Source: Paenibacillus_V sp046244365 (lineage in GTDB: Bacteria > Bacillota > Bacilli > Paenibacillales > NBRC-103111). From it: a stretch of DNA of 64,000 bases. This document shows, one piece after another, positions 44,644 through 51,911 of the stretch; positions within the stretch are counted from its first letter, which is position 1; each line of letters begins with the position of its first letter. Location of the stretch: contig NZ_CP176395.1 of assembly GCF_046244365.1 (NCBI RefSeq), positions 8,122,001-8,186,000 on the forward strand, written 5' to 3'. A program made the translations under genes and the position numbers. The notes below the pieces were generated by a model. The model had not been told where the DNA came from. It did no database searches and worked only from the letters and a program-made list of their open reading frames with translations.

Positions 44644-45378
44644 TCAATGGACGTCCGTCCGCTTAAAGTAAATGATCGTCGCAAGGAATCCGGCAATCGA
44701 AGTCAGCAGAATCGCCGCATACGAATAGAGGGCCGGATATGCCGGGGCGAATTCGCCGCTCGCAATGACATGTACGGCAGACCAAGGAAACAATCCCTGA
44801 TAATCCTGTTCTGCGAGCGCGACATTGCCCATCGTGACAATCGCCGTAAAAATGATGGTAGGGACATAATTTTTGAACAGCAAGGTAATGAAGACGGTTG
44901 GCGTCGATAGAAGGAAAATAAAGGCTGCGCCCACGATATATTGCTTCAACGAGCCCGTTATGACCGAGGCGTCCAGTCCTTCGAACCGTCCGATAAGCCC
45001 CAGCAGGAGCGTCAGTCCCCAAGCGACCAGCGTCAATACCACGATCCACAAAAACAGCATGATCCATTTGCTGATCAACAGGCTGATTCTCGACACCGGG
45101 ATGGTTAACAAATTTTTGAGCGTGTCCTCCGCATACTCGCGGTTAAACAAATACGCCGTAATGATTCCATATAAAAGCGTGCCGATCAGCAGCAGAACGT
45201 ACAGATTGGTGTTGTAGAAGGAAAGCTCGAACGTGATCGGGGTTTCGGGTTTATCTTTACGCATATTTAAGAACCCGATGAACATCATGATGGGGGCGGC
45301 AGCCGCACCGACCACGCTGACTAGAAACATTTTCGCCCGCTTCAGCTTCAGCAGCTCCGTATAAACCAAGCTAACCAA
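44644..45378 (-). CDS. bcrB: Bacitracin ABC transporter permease (BcrB-like)
   Basis: 244 residues, six membrane helices of the ABC-2 type, starting with the amphipathic LVYTELLKLKRAKMFLVSVV and including YAEDTLKNLLTIPVSRISLL. It overlaps the BcrA gene by eight bases and starts at TTG 45378 after a GGGGGCGGG ribosome site. With BcrA it makes a two-part exporter thought to remove bacitracin, or bacitracin bound to its lipid target, from the membrane. Family assignment rests on the very clear BcrA partner and gene order. Confidence 0.88.
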   Translation of the reverse strand: MVSLVYTELLKLKRAKMFLVSVVGAAAAPIMMFIGFLNMRKDKPETPITFELSFYNTNLYVLLLIGTLLYGIITAYLFNREYAEDTLKNLLTIPVSRISLLISKWIMLFLWIVVLTLVAWGLTLLLGLIGRFEGLDASVITGSLKQYIVGAAFIFLLSTPTVFITLLFKNYVPTIIFTAIVTMGNVALAEQDYQGLFPWSAVHVIASGEFAPAYPALYSYAAILLTSIAGFLATIIYFKRTDVH

Positions 45379-46294
45379 TCGTCCCGCCCCCTATCAATCG
45401 AATAAAATAATCCTCGAGTCTGTCTTCGCTCGTCGTCAGCTTCATAACCTCGATGCCATGCTCCACGAGCAGCTTGTTCAGCTTGCCCTGCTCGCCGATG
45501 TGGGAATACACGCGGATGTTTCCTTCGCCATGCACCTCGTAATCGGTAATCTGAAAATGCCGTTCCAGAAGCATAGCCGCTTTATTGTCATTCGACACTT
45601 GGAATTCCAAGTACTTGCGGTTTCTTTTCCTCAGCTCGTCGAAGGAGATTTCCTCAAGCAGCTTACCCTTGTGAATCACCCCGATATGATCGGCCAACTG
45701 CTCGACTTCGGTTAAAATATGGCTGGAAATCAAGATCGTGATGTTTCGTTCAACGGCCAGCGACTTGATGAGCTTCCGTATTTCCTTGATGCCGATCGGA
45801 TCCAAGCCGTTGGTCGGCTCATCCAAGATGAGCAGCTCCGGATGGTGAAGAATGGCCCTGGCGATTCCGAGCCGTTGTTTCATACCCAAGGAATATTTGC
45901 CGACCAGCTTGCTCGTTTCATCCTGAAGGCCTACGATTTCCAGCGCTTCTTCCATGGCATTGCGTTTATGAACGCCCATCAGCTTTGCATTGATGAGCAG
46001 ATTTTCCCTAGCCGTCAAATTTTCATAAAACCCCGAAAACTCGACAACCGATCCGATCCTTCTCAAAATTTCTTTTTGCTTGGCCTGCAGGCTTTCGCCG
46101 AATAGCTCGATTTGCCCATGGGTCGGCTTGATCAGTCCGAGCAGCATGCGGATCGTCGTCGTTTTGCCCGCGCCGTTCTGTCCGAGAAACCCGTATATTT
46201 GCCCCTGCTTCACCGTCATCTCGAGATTGTCCACGGCTTTCTGCTCGCCGTACGCTTTGGTTACCCCTGTGGTTTTTATAATGGTCGTGCTCAT
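45371..46294 (-). CDS. bcrA: Bacitracin ABC transporter ATP-binding protein (BcrA)
   Basis: 307 residues. Walker A GFLGQNGAGKTTTIRMLLGL, signature YSLGMKQRLGIARAILHHPE, Walker B LLILDEPTNGLDPIGIKEIR and H-loop ISSHIL are intact. The length and the C-terminal HIGEQGKLNKLLVEHGIEV...EDYFIRLIGGGTIG closely match B. licheniformis BcrA as I remember it. It lies between the sensor kinase and bcrB. Three TTAAGA-type direct repeats upstream are likely the binding site of the cognate response regulator, and a TATCAT -10-like box follows. ATG 46294 has GGGAGGTG upstream. Confidence 0.93.
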   Translation of the reverse strand: MSTTIIKTTGVTKAYGEQKAVDNLEMTVKQGQIYGFLGQNGAGKTTTIRMLLGLIKPTHGQIELFGESLQAKQKEILRRIGSVVEFSGFYENLTARENLLINAKLMGVHKRNAMEEALEIVGLQDETSKLVGKYSLGMKQRLGIARAILHHPELLILDEPTNGLDPIGIKEIRKLIKSLAVERNITILISSHILTEVEQLADHIGVIHKGKLLEEISFDELRKRNRKYLEFQVSNDNKAAMLLERHFQITDYEVHGEGNIRVYSHIGEQGKLNKLLVEHGIEVMKLTTSEDRLEDYFIRLIGGGTIG

Positions 46295-46367
46295 GCTGCA
46301 CCTCCCTTTTTGCCCGATTCTCTTGCTCGGCTCCTGGTTACTATGATAGGGAGGCGAATTTAAATGC

Positions 46368-46400
46368 CTCTTAACGAGTTCTTAATTGTTTCTTAATTGC
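46368..46400 (-). promoter_or_regulatory. Three 11-bp-spaced direct repeats upstream of bcrA
   Basis: On the minus strand AATTAAGAA, AATTAAGAA and CGTTAAGAG recur every 11 bases, about one helical turn. This is the pattern of a multi-site OmpR-family regulator binding one face of the DNA. The first repeat overlaps the kinase stop codon (46393-46395). Confidence 0.7.
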
Positions 46401-47433
46401 CGCTGTGCCGGCTCCGTTTAGGAATCGAAAAGCGAAAGGCCGTTTTCCGGCCCGGCTCGCTCTCCGCCAAAAGGACCCCGCCGTTTTTTTCAACTAGCGC
46501 TTTGGCTATCGCGAGTCCCAGACCGCTGCCTCCATGGCCGGAGCTTCTGGACCGGTCCGTGCGGTACATCCTTTCGAAAATGCGGGGCAAATCCTCGGCG
46601 GCGATCCCCGCTCCTTTGTCCCACACGCAGAGCTCGTACTCCGCATTGTACTCCGTAAGCTCAATGCCTGCAGCCTTGCCCTCCGCTCCGTACTGTACGG
46701 CGTTTTTCATTAAGTTATTTACGATTCGCAGCATGCTAAGGCGGTCGGCCAGAACCATGCAGCTTCCTTCCGGAATGCTTACTTGCAGCTCCATCCCGGC
46801 CATTTGCAGCTCAGGCAGGAAGGCAATGACCGATTCCCTAGCGATTTCCGCAAAATCCACCGCCTCCGGCTTCATCGGCGCTTCGTCGGCATCCAGCTTG
46901 GCCAAATGGAAAATTTCCTCGATCAGTTCCTTTAAAGCGCCGGCTTTTCTGGAAATAATCTCGACATACTCCCGTTTCAGCTCCGGCGAAGCGGCGATAT
47001 CGTCCTTCAGGGCGTCGGCATATCCGATAATCGAGGTGAGCGGCGTTCGGATATCGTGGGAAATGTTCGTGAGCAAGCTCTTTCTTGCGGCTTCCGACTT
47101 AATCGTTCGCACGCCCAGCTTGTCCAGCTGTTCGATCAGTTCGTTAATCGAGAAAATAACCTCATCAAATGCGGGATCGCCCTTGGCCAACAATCGGGTA
47201 TTTACATTTCCGCGAACGGCGCGGTTTAGCGCTTCAACCATGCCCTTTACTTTGGACAAGAACCGGAGCCTGATCAGCAGCAGCATGCCGGACAGGATGA
47301 AAAGCGCAGCGAAAAGAACCCCGCGAACGATTCCCGGGGGCTGATTCGTCATATCCAGGATCACAAGACCCGTTACCGCCAGAAACTGCAAGGCAAGATA
47401 CAGAACGATTTTATCAATCTTCATCTTTATCAC
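46393..47433 (-). CDS. Sensor histidine kinase of the bacitracin-resistance module
   Basis: 346 residues with two close membrane helices (VLYLALQFLAVTGLVIL and VLFAALFILSGMLLLIRL) and almost no extracellular loop. This is the layout of kinases that sense cell-wall antibiotics in the membrane or through a transporter. A HAMP-like region, the H-box SLLTNISHDIRTPLTSIIGY, N-box NLMKNAVQYGAEG, G1 WDKGAGIAAEDLPRIFERMY and G2 GGSGLGLAIAKAL follow. The start is GTG 47433 or ATG 47424, overlapping the regulator gene. It is upstream of bcrA, so bacitracin is the likely trigger; that is inference from position. Confidence 0.9.
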   Translation of the reverse strand: MIKMKIDKIVLYLALQFLAVTGLVILDMTNQPPGIVRGVLFAALFILSGMLLLIRLRFLSKVKGMVEALNRAVRGNVNTRLLAKGDPAFDEVIFSINELIEQLDKLGVRTIKSEAARKSLLTNISHDIRTPLTSIIGYADALKDDIAASPELKREYVEIISRKAGALKELIEEIFHLAKLDADEAPMKPEAVDFAEIARESVIAFLPELQMAGMELQVSIPEGSCMVLADRLSMLRIVNNLMKNAVQYGAEGKAAGIELTEYNAEYELCVWDKGAGIAAEDLPRIFERMYRTDRSRSSGHGGSGLGLAIAKALVEKNGGVLLAESEPGRKTAFRFSIPKRSRHSGN

Positions 47434-48127
47434 CTACGAACTTATACCCGATTCCCCAAACGGTCTGAATCATTTTCGGATTGGAGGCGTCGTCCTCTAT
47501 TTTCATTCTGAGCTTGCGGATATGAACCATCACCGTATTGTCGTCTTCTATATAATCGCTGTCCCATACTTGGCGGAAAATTTGAGTCTTGGTGAACACC
47601 TGCCCCGGATGCGAAGCAAAAAAAGCAAGCAGCTCAAATTCTTTGGCGGTTAAAGCGATCTGTTCTCCGGCCTTCGTTGCCGTGTAGGTTTTCCTATCGA
47701 TCTGCAGGTTGCGGAACAGGATGCGCGTTTCCTCTGGGGCGGCCCGGTCGCTGCTTAATACATAAAACCGCCTCATATGCGCTTTGATTCTCGCCACCAG
47801 CTCGTGTATGCTAAACGGCTTCGTCATATAATCGTCGGCCCCGATGCTGAGGCCAATGATTTTATCCATCTCTTGATCCTTGGCCGTCAGCATCAGGATG
47901 GGAACGTTGGACGTACTCCGCATTCTTCTGCACACCTCTATACCGTCGATTCTCGGCATCATCAGATCCAAGATGACCAAGCTGTAGCGATTCAGCTCGA
48001 ACAAACGCAGGGCTTCCTCTCCGTCCGCCGCCGCGTCGACCTTATAGGTTTCCCTTTGCAGGTAAGTTATCAATAAATCCCGAATTTCCTTCTCGTCATC
48101 CGCTATCAGTATTCGGATCGGTTTCAT
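47414..48127 (-). CDS. OmpR-family response regulator of the bacitracin-resistance module
   Basis: 237 residues. Receiver domain with IRILIADDEKEI, phospho-acceptor Asp in LVILDLMMPRIDGIEVCRRM and Lys in DDYMTKPFSIHEL. Winged-helix effector with ALTAKEFELLAFFASHPGQV and VMVHIRKLRMKIEDDASNPK. It overlaps the kinase gene by about 20 bases and opens the module regulator-kinase-bcrA-bcrB-uppP. It probably binds the direct repeats at 46368-46400. Confidence 0.92.
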   Translation of the reverse strand: MKPIRILIADDEKEIRDLLITYLQRETYKVDAAADGEEALRLFELNRYSLVILDLMMPRIDGIEVCRRMRSTSNVPILMLTAKDQEMDKIIGLSIGADDYMTKPFSIHELVARIKAHMRRFYVLSSDRAAPEETRILFRNLQIDRKTYTATKAGEQIALTAKEFELLAFFASHPGQVFTKTQIFRQVWDSDYIEDDNTVMVHIRKLRMKIEDDASNPKMIQTVWGIGYKFVGDKDED

Positions 48128-48287
48128 CTTCTCATCATCGCTCCCGTTATCCGGTCCGGATCGGCCGCTTGTTTACGAGCGGTTCCTTGTAGTCATTATA
48201 GCAGGATGTGCGGGGACATGCCTTACGGACGAAGCCTGGAAATAAGGCAAAAAGAAAAAGCCCTGCCGGACTTTTAAACGGGTACGC

Positions 48288-48965
48288 TCAGTTTTTGTCG
48301 GCTTTACGGTTGGCGAACAACAGCAAGCCGAACGAGATCAAAATAATGGTTCCCGCCCAATACCACGCAAGGGTCTGGTCTCCGGATTCGACAGCAATAT
48401 AAATGGCGGTAGGCAAAGTCTGCGTTTTGTGAGGGATGTTGCCCGCAATCATGAGTGTTGCGCCGAATTCCCCCAGCGCTCGAGCAAAACCAAGAATGTA
48501 AGCGGTCGTAACGGAGCGCCATGCCAAAGGCATGGTTATATATCGCAGAACTTGCCACTCGTTTGCTCCCATGGATCTTCCCGCATCCTCCAAATCTTTG
48601 TCGACCGAGGCGAAGCCCGTTTTCATCGTTTGATATACCAAAGGAAAAGCCACCACGATCGAAGCGATCACAGCAGCCCCCCATGTAAAGATGATTAGCC
48701 GGTTGAATAACGTATCCATCAGGTACCCGATCCAACTCTTTTTGCCTAGCAGGACAAGAAGAATGAAGCCCACGACCGTAGGCGGCAGCACCAAAGGAAG
48801 CAGAAACGCCGTTTCTACCAATGTCTTTCCGCGAAAGCTCTTCCTTGACATTCTCCATGCGGATAAGCCGCCTATCATAAGGACAAACACGCTGGAAACG
48901 GCTGCAACCTTTAGCGAGAGCACGATCGGATAAGTGAATTCCGTCCAGTCAATCCGTCCGATCAT
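48288..48965 (-). CDS. modB: Molybdate ABC transporter permease (ModB)
   Basis: 225 residues with five or six membrane helices and the EAA loop EDAGRSMGANEWQVLRYITM that contacts the ATPase. LVLPPTVVGFILLVLLGKKS and RALGEFGATLMIAGNIPHKT are characteristic of ModB. It overlaps modA by four bases. No modC ATPase gene follows: the next gene on this strand belongs to the bacitracin module. This is the same arrangement as B. subtilis yvgL-yvgM, so an ATPase must come from elsewhere. Confidence 0.92.
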   Translation of the reverse strand: MIGRIDWTEFTYPIVLSLKVAAVSSVFVLMIGGLSAWRMSRKSFRGKTLVETAFLLPLVLPPTVVGFILLVLLGKKSWIGYLMDTLFNRLIIFTWGAAVIASIVVAFPLVYQTMKTGFASVDKDLEDAGRSMGANEWQVLRYITMPLAWRSVTTAYILGFARALGEFGATLMIAGNIPHKTQTLPTAIYIAVESGDQTLAWYWAGTIILISFGLLLFANRKADKN

Positions 48966-49807
48966 TGCTTGGGTATCGTGAAGCCGAATTTGACAAAGAC
49001 GTCTTGGGCTTCTTTGGTTTGGAGATAAGCGTAAAAGTCTGCGGATTCCTTGCTATGTTTTGTTGCTTTTACAATACCCGCAGGATACTCGATGGGCGTG
49101 TACGTTTTTGAATCGACGCTGAAAGCGATTTTGACATTTTTGGAAGTCAGCGCATCGGTCTTATAAACAAAACCGGCCTCCGCATTCCCGGACTCCACAT
49201 AGGTAAGGACTTGACGCACGTCTTTTCCTTGCACCGTTTTGGCTTGAAGCGAGTCCCATAGCTTAGCGTTAGTCAAAGCTTCTTTGGCATAGCTGCCGGC
49301 AGGAACGGTTTGAGGCTCGCCGACTGCAAGATGCTTAATGCTTTCGCTTGATAAGTCTTCCATCTTTTGAACGGCTGCTTTGCCGCTTGCCGGCACCACG
49401 ACAACCAATTCGTTGATTAACAAATTCTTTTGCTGCGCACCATCGATCAGTTGCTTATCGACTAAGGCTTTCATATTTTTGGCTGCTGCCGATAGGAACA
49501 AGTCCGCCGGAGCTCCTTGCTCGATTTGCTGTTGAAGCGCGCCGGAGGCACCGAAGTTAAAGGTTAGTTTGACCTGTTTGTTTTTATTTTCGTAATTGGT
49601 TTGAATCTCTTTTAACGCATCGGTTAAGCTGGCTGCCGCCGAAATGGTGAGCTCGACTTTTTCAGCCGGGGTTTGCACGGCCGAGGCGGCTTGCGAAGGA
49701 GTCGTGCTGCTAACCGGTTGTTCCTTTTGACTGGCACATCCTGTGAAGATCACCGAAGCAATAACAAAACTTAATGAAAGATAACTAAACCTGCGAGCAC
49801 TGAACAT
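48962..49807 (-). CDS. modA: Molybdate-binding lipoprotein (ModA)
   Basis: 281 residues. A lipoprotein signal peptide with lipobox-like FTGCASQKEQ is followed by a Ser/Thr-rich linker and the oxyanion-binding fold: LTISAAASLTDALKEI, FNFGASGALQQQIEQGAPAD, AVGEPQTVPAGSYAKEAL and ESGNAEAGFVYKTDAL. These match ModA proteins, which hold MoO4 or WO4 through Ser, Ala and Tyr residues in such loops. ATG 49807 follows AGGGG by six bases. A good promoter and a palindrome lie in the 209-base gap to the divergent regulator gene. Confidence 0.93.
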   Translation of the reverse strand: MFSARRFSYLSLSFVIASVIFTGCASQKEQPVSSTTPSQAASAVQTPAEKVELTISAAASLTDALKEIQTNYENKNKQVKLTFNFGASGALQQQIEQGAPADLFLSAAAKNMKALVDKQLIDGAQQKNLLINELVVVVPASGKAAVQKMEDLSSESIKHLAVGEPQTVPAGSYAKEALTNAKLWDSLQAKTVQGKDVRQVLTYVESGNAEAGFVYKTDALTSKNVKIAFSVDSKTYTPIEYPAGIVKATKHSKESADFYAYLQTKEAQDVFVKFGFTIPKQ

Positions 49808-49835
49808 TTCTTCCCCTCCAACTATATAAATACAT

Positions 49836-49853
49836 CTATTTGATTATAAATAG
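49836..49853. promoter_or_regulatory. Candidate operator in the modA leader
   Basis: CTATTT-GATTAT-AAATAG is a perfect 6-bp inverted repeat placed just downstream of the predicted modA transcription start, a position suited to repression by the divergent regulator. ModE-like sites have a comparable AT-rich palindromic form. Confidence 0.5.
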
Positions 49854-49872
49854 AATGGTTTAATGCTTTTCC

Positions 49873-49901
49873 ATTATATATAATCCTGTTTAAATAGTAA
49901 A
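49873..49901 (-). promoter_or_regulatory. Promoter of modAB
   Basis: Minus strand TTTACT (49896-49901), 17-base spacer, TATAAT (49873-49878), about 65 bases upstream of the modA start. Confidence 0.6.
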
Positions 49902-50016
49902 TAATCCGGATTGAAGTCTTTCATCCGGCAACATATGATAAACTAAAATGAATCAGCAAGATCAATGGACGAACAGATTCGCGATGTTTTCCGAACAACA
50001 TCTTTGGAGGACGGCT

Positions 50017-50970
50017 ATGACAATCGACATTTCATATACAACCGAGGAAATTTCCCGGATTCTCAAAATATCCAAACTAACGGTTTACGATCTTATTAAA
50101 AAAGGCGAACTGCCCGCTTATCGCGTCGGCAAACAAATGCGCGTGGATGCATCGGATCTCGAAGCCTATAAAGCTCGAACCAAGGGCGGTTGGTCCTATG
50201 CACCCGGCGCGGATTTGTCGGTCTCTCCCGTACAGCACCAATTTCACGAGAACCCTTCTTCCAAACAATCGCTTGTCATAACCGGGCAGGATGTCAGCCT
50301 TGACATTTTGGCCAAACATATAGAGAAGACGGTTTCTCATTTCAGGCCGCTTCGTTCTTACGTAGGAAGTCTGGACAGCCTGATTTCTATGTATAAAGGG
50401 GAATCCGATATTGTCAGTACCCATCTGCTGGACGGTGACACGGGTGATTACAATCTCCCCTATATCCGAAAAATACTGACCGGTTTTTCCTATCTCGTTG
50501 TCAATCTTGTTTCGCGATCGGCCGGTCTGTACGTGAAACAAGGAAATCCAAAGCAAATATACGGCTGGGCCGATCTCAAGAAGCCCGGTCTCCGGCTGGT
50601 CAACCGCGAGAAGGGCTCCGGCGCCCGCGTTTTACTCGATGAACAGCTCCGCCTTCACGGCATAGCCTGTCAACAACTGACCGGCTATGAGCAGGAAGAG
50701 TCGAATCACATGGGCGTCGCGGGCAAAGTTGCCACAGGCGAAGCCGATATCGGGGTGGGTATAGAAAAAGCCGTGCACATGGTCTCCGGCGTGGATTTCA
50801 TTCCGCTTATTCAAGAACGATACGACCTTGTGATGATAAAGAAGCCGGGGAACCTGGAGTGGATAGAACAGGTGAAGACCATTTTACAATCCGAATCGTT
50901 CCATAACGAGCTCCGGCCTATCCAAGGCTACGATTTATCGCAGACAGGACGCATCCTGTTCGAAACTTAA
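50017..50970 (+). CDS. Molybdate-type transcription regulator: excisionase-like HTH plus periplasmic-binding-protein-like domain (YvgK-like)
   Basis: 317 residues. The first ~55 are an excisionase/MerR-like helix-turn-helix (TTEEISRILKISKLTVYDLI, then ELPAYRVGKQMRVDASDLEA). Residues ~80-310 are a type-2 binding-protein-like ligand domain (GKVATGEADIGVGIEKAVHM, DLKKPGLRLVNREKGSGARV). The same architecture is found in B. subtilis YvgK, divergent from yvgLM (ModA/ModB homologues). ATG 50017 is set by TTTGGAGGA five bases upstream; the longer reading from 49948 has no ribosome site. It likely senses molybdate in the cytoplasm and controls modAB. Confidence 0.88.
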   Translation: MTIDISYTTEEISRILKISKLTVYDLIKKGELPAYRVGKQMRVDASDLEAYKARTKGGWSYAPGADLSVSPVQHQFHENPSSKQSLVITGQDVSLDILAKHIEKTVSHFRPLRSYVGSLDSLISMYKGESDIVSTHLLDGDTGDYNLPYIRKILTGFSYLVVNLVSRSAGLYVKQGNPKQIYGWADLKKPGLRLVNREKGSGARVLLDEQLRLHGIACQQLTGYEQEESNHMGVAGKVATGEADIGVGIEKAVHMVSGVDFIPLIQERYDLVMIKKPGNLEWIEQVKTILQSESFHNELRPIQGYDLSQTGRILFET

Positions 50971-51003
50971 CGCATCGGCGCAGGATCCATTCCCGCATCA
51001 ACA

Positions 51004-51040
51004 AAGAAAGGCCGCCGTTCCCATGACGGCAGCCTTCTTC
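51004..51040 (+). terminator. Terminator after the molybdate regulator gene
   Basis: AAGGC-CGCCGT pairs with ACGGC-AGCCTT around TCCCATG with slight imperfection, followed by CTTCTTC. The T run is weak. Confidence 0.55.
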
Positions 51041-51056
51041 AGCATGTGCCCTATGT

Positions 51057-51794
51057 TTAGCCTTTAGCGATGGCATCATATACCGCATTTGCAATTGCTT
51101 TTGCTCCGTCTGCATTTGGATGGATTCCATCTTTGATAAACCATTGTCGATGGTTCTTCGTTACTTCATTAATATCTATTACTATTAAATCAAGCTCTTC
51201 AGCCAATTCCTTGCCAGCTTCAACGACTTCATCTACCTTATCCTTCTGTATATTGAATTTCATAGGGCCTTCCGTTTTGCCATTTACATAATAGGGAGTA
51301 GCGGGTGTACAGAGATAGACAACGGGTTTTGATTCTAACTGAGTATAGGATAGCAGAAGTTTCCGATATTGTTCTTTAAACTCCTCTTTACTTTTCCAAT
51401 TTTGTACTTTTGAATCGTTAGTTCCAAACATAATGACAACAATATTCGGTAAGTAGTTTAAACTCTTCTGATAAATTTTCTCATCAACATACGGATTATC
51501 ACCTGTAGTCATCGCAGTTCTGCCGCTATAACCGAAATTTTTCACATTATATCCGATGCCAAGCATGTTCTGTAATGTGATGGGATAATTTTTCTTATAC
51601 CAGTTAACAACCCCAAATCCGTAAGTTATGTTATCCCCAACAGCAGCAACTCGGATGTCATTTCCCTTGATTTTATTATCATGCCTGATTGTTGAGGCAC
51701 CCATAAAAGTGGCCAGAAAGCCTAATGAACTTATTAACGTTACCAAAAGGATGATTACAAATAAGAAGCTTTTCTTCGTTTTTTGTTTTACCAC
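51057..51794 (-). CDS. SGNH/GDSL-type hydrolase fold protein with Asn at the nucleophile position
   Basis: 245 residues with an N-terminal signal anchor (SFLFVIILLVTLISSLGFLA). SGNH blocks are block I VAAVGDNITYGF, block II Gly in NFGYSGRTAM, block III Asn in IMFGTNDSKV (residue 126) and block V DGIHPNADGAK (Asp222, His225). Block I normally reads GDSIT; here residue 55 is Asn (codon AAC), one transition from a Ser codon AGC. The other catalytic residues are kept, so the protein may be inactive, a binding protein, or use another mechanism. The gene is clearly AT-richer than its left neighbours. The GTG start at 51794 has only a weak ribosome site. Confidence 0.82.
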   Translation of the reverse strand: MVKQKTKKSFLFVIILLVTLISSLGFLATFMGASTIRHDNKIKGNDIRVAAVGDNITYGFGVVNWYKKNYPITLQNMLGIGYNVKNFGYSGRTAMTTGDNPYVDEKIYQKSLNYLPNIVVIMFGTNDSKVQNWKSKEEFKEQYRKLLLSYTQLESKPVVYLCTPATPYYVNGKTEGPMKFNIQKDKVDEVVEAGKELAEELDLIVIDINEVTKNHRQWFIKDGIHPNADGAKAIANAVYDAIAKG

Positions 51795-51845
51795 TATTCT
51801 CTCACTACTTTAATTGACTTTGTAATTTCACATCGAACTGTTAAA

Positions 51846-51877
51846 ACAAGGCTGCCGTGTTGGTATTTCGGCAGCCC
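51846..51877 (-). terminator. Terminator of ydfJ-like gene
   Basis: Minus strand GGGCTGCCG pairs with CGGCAGCCT around AAATACCAACA, followed by TGTTTT. It lies between the ydfJ-like gene and the SGNH gene. Confidence 0.75.
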
Positions 51878-51911
51878 AATGTTTTTCACCATGATGGTTA
51901 GACCGTAAAAG

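Noticed and set aside
49808..50016. Possible molybdenum-cofactor riboswitch upstream of modA
   Set aside because: The 209-base gap is mostly AT-rich promoter sequence with short palindromes; the long structured core of that riboswitch is not present.
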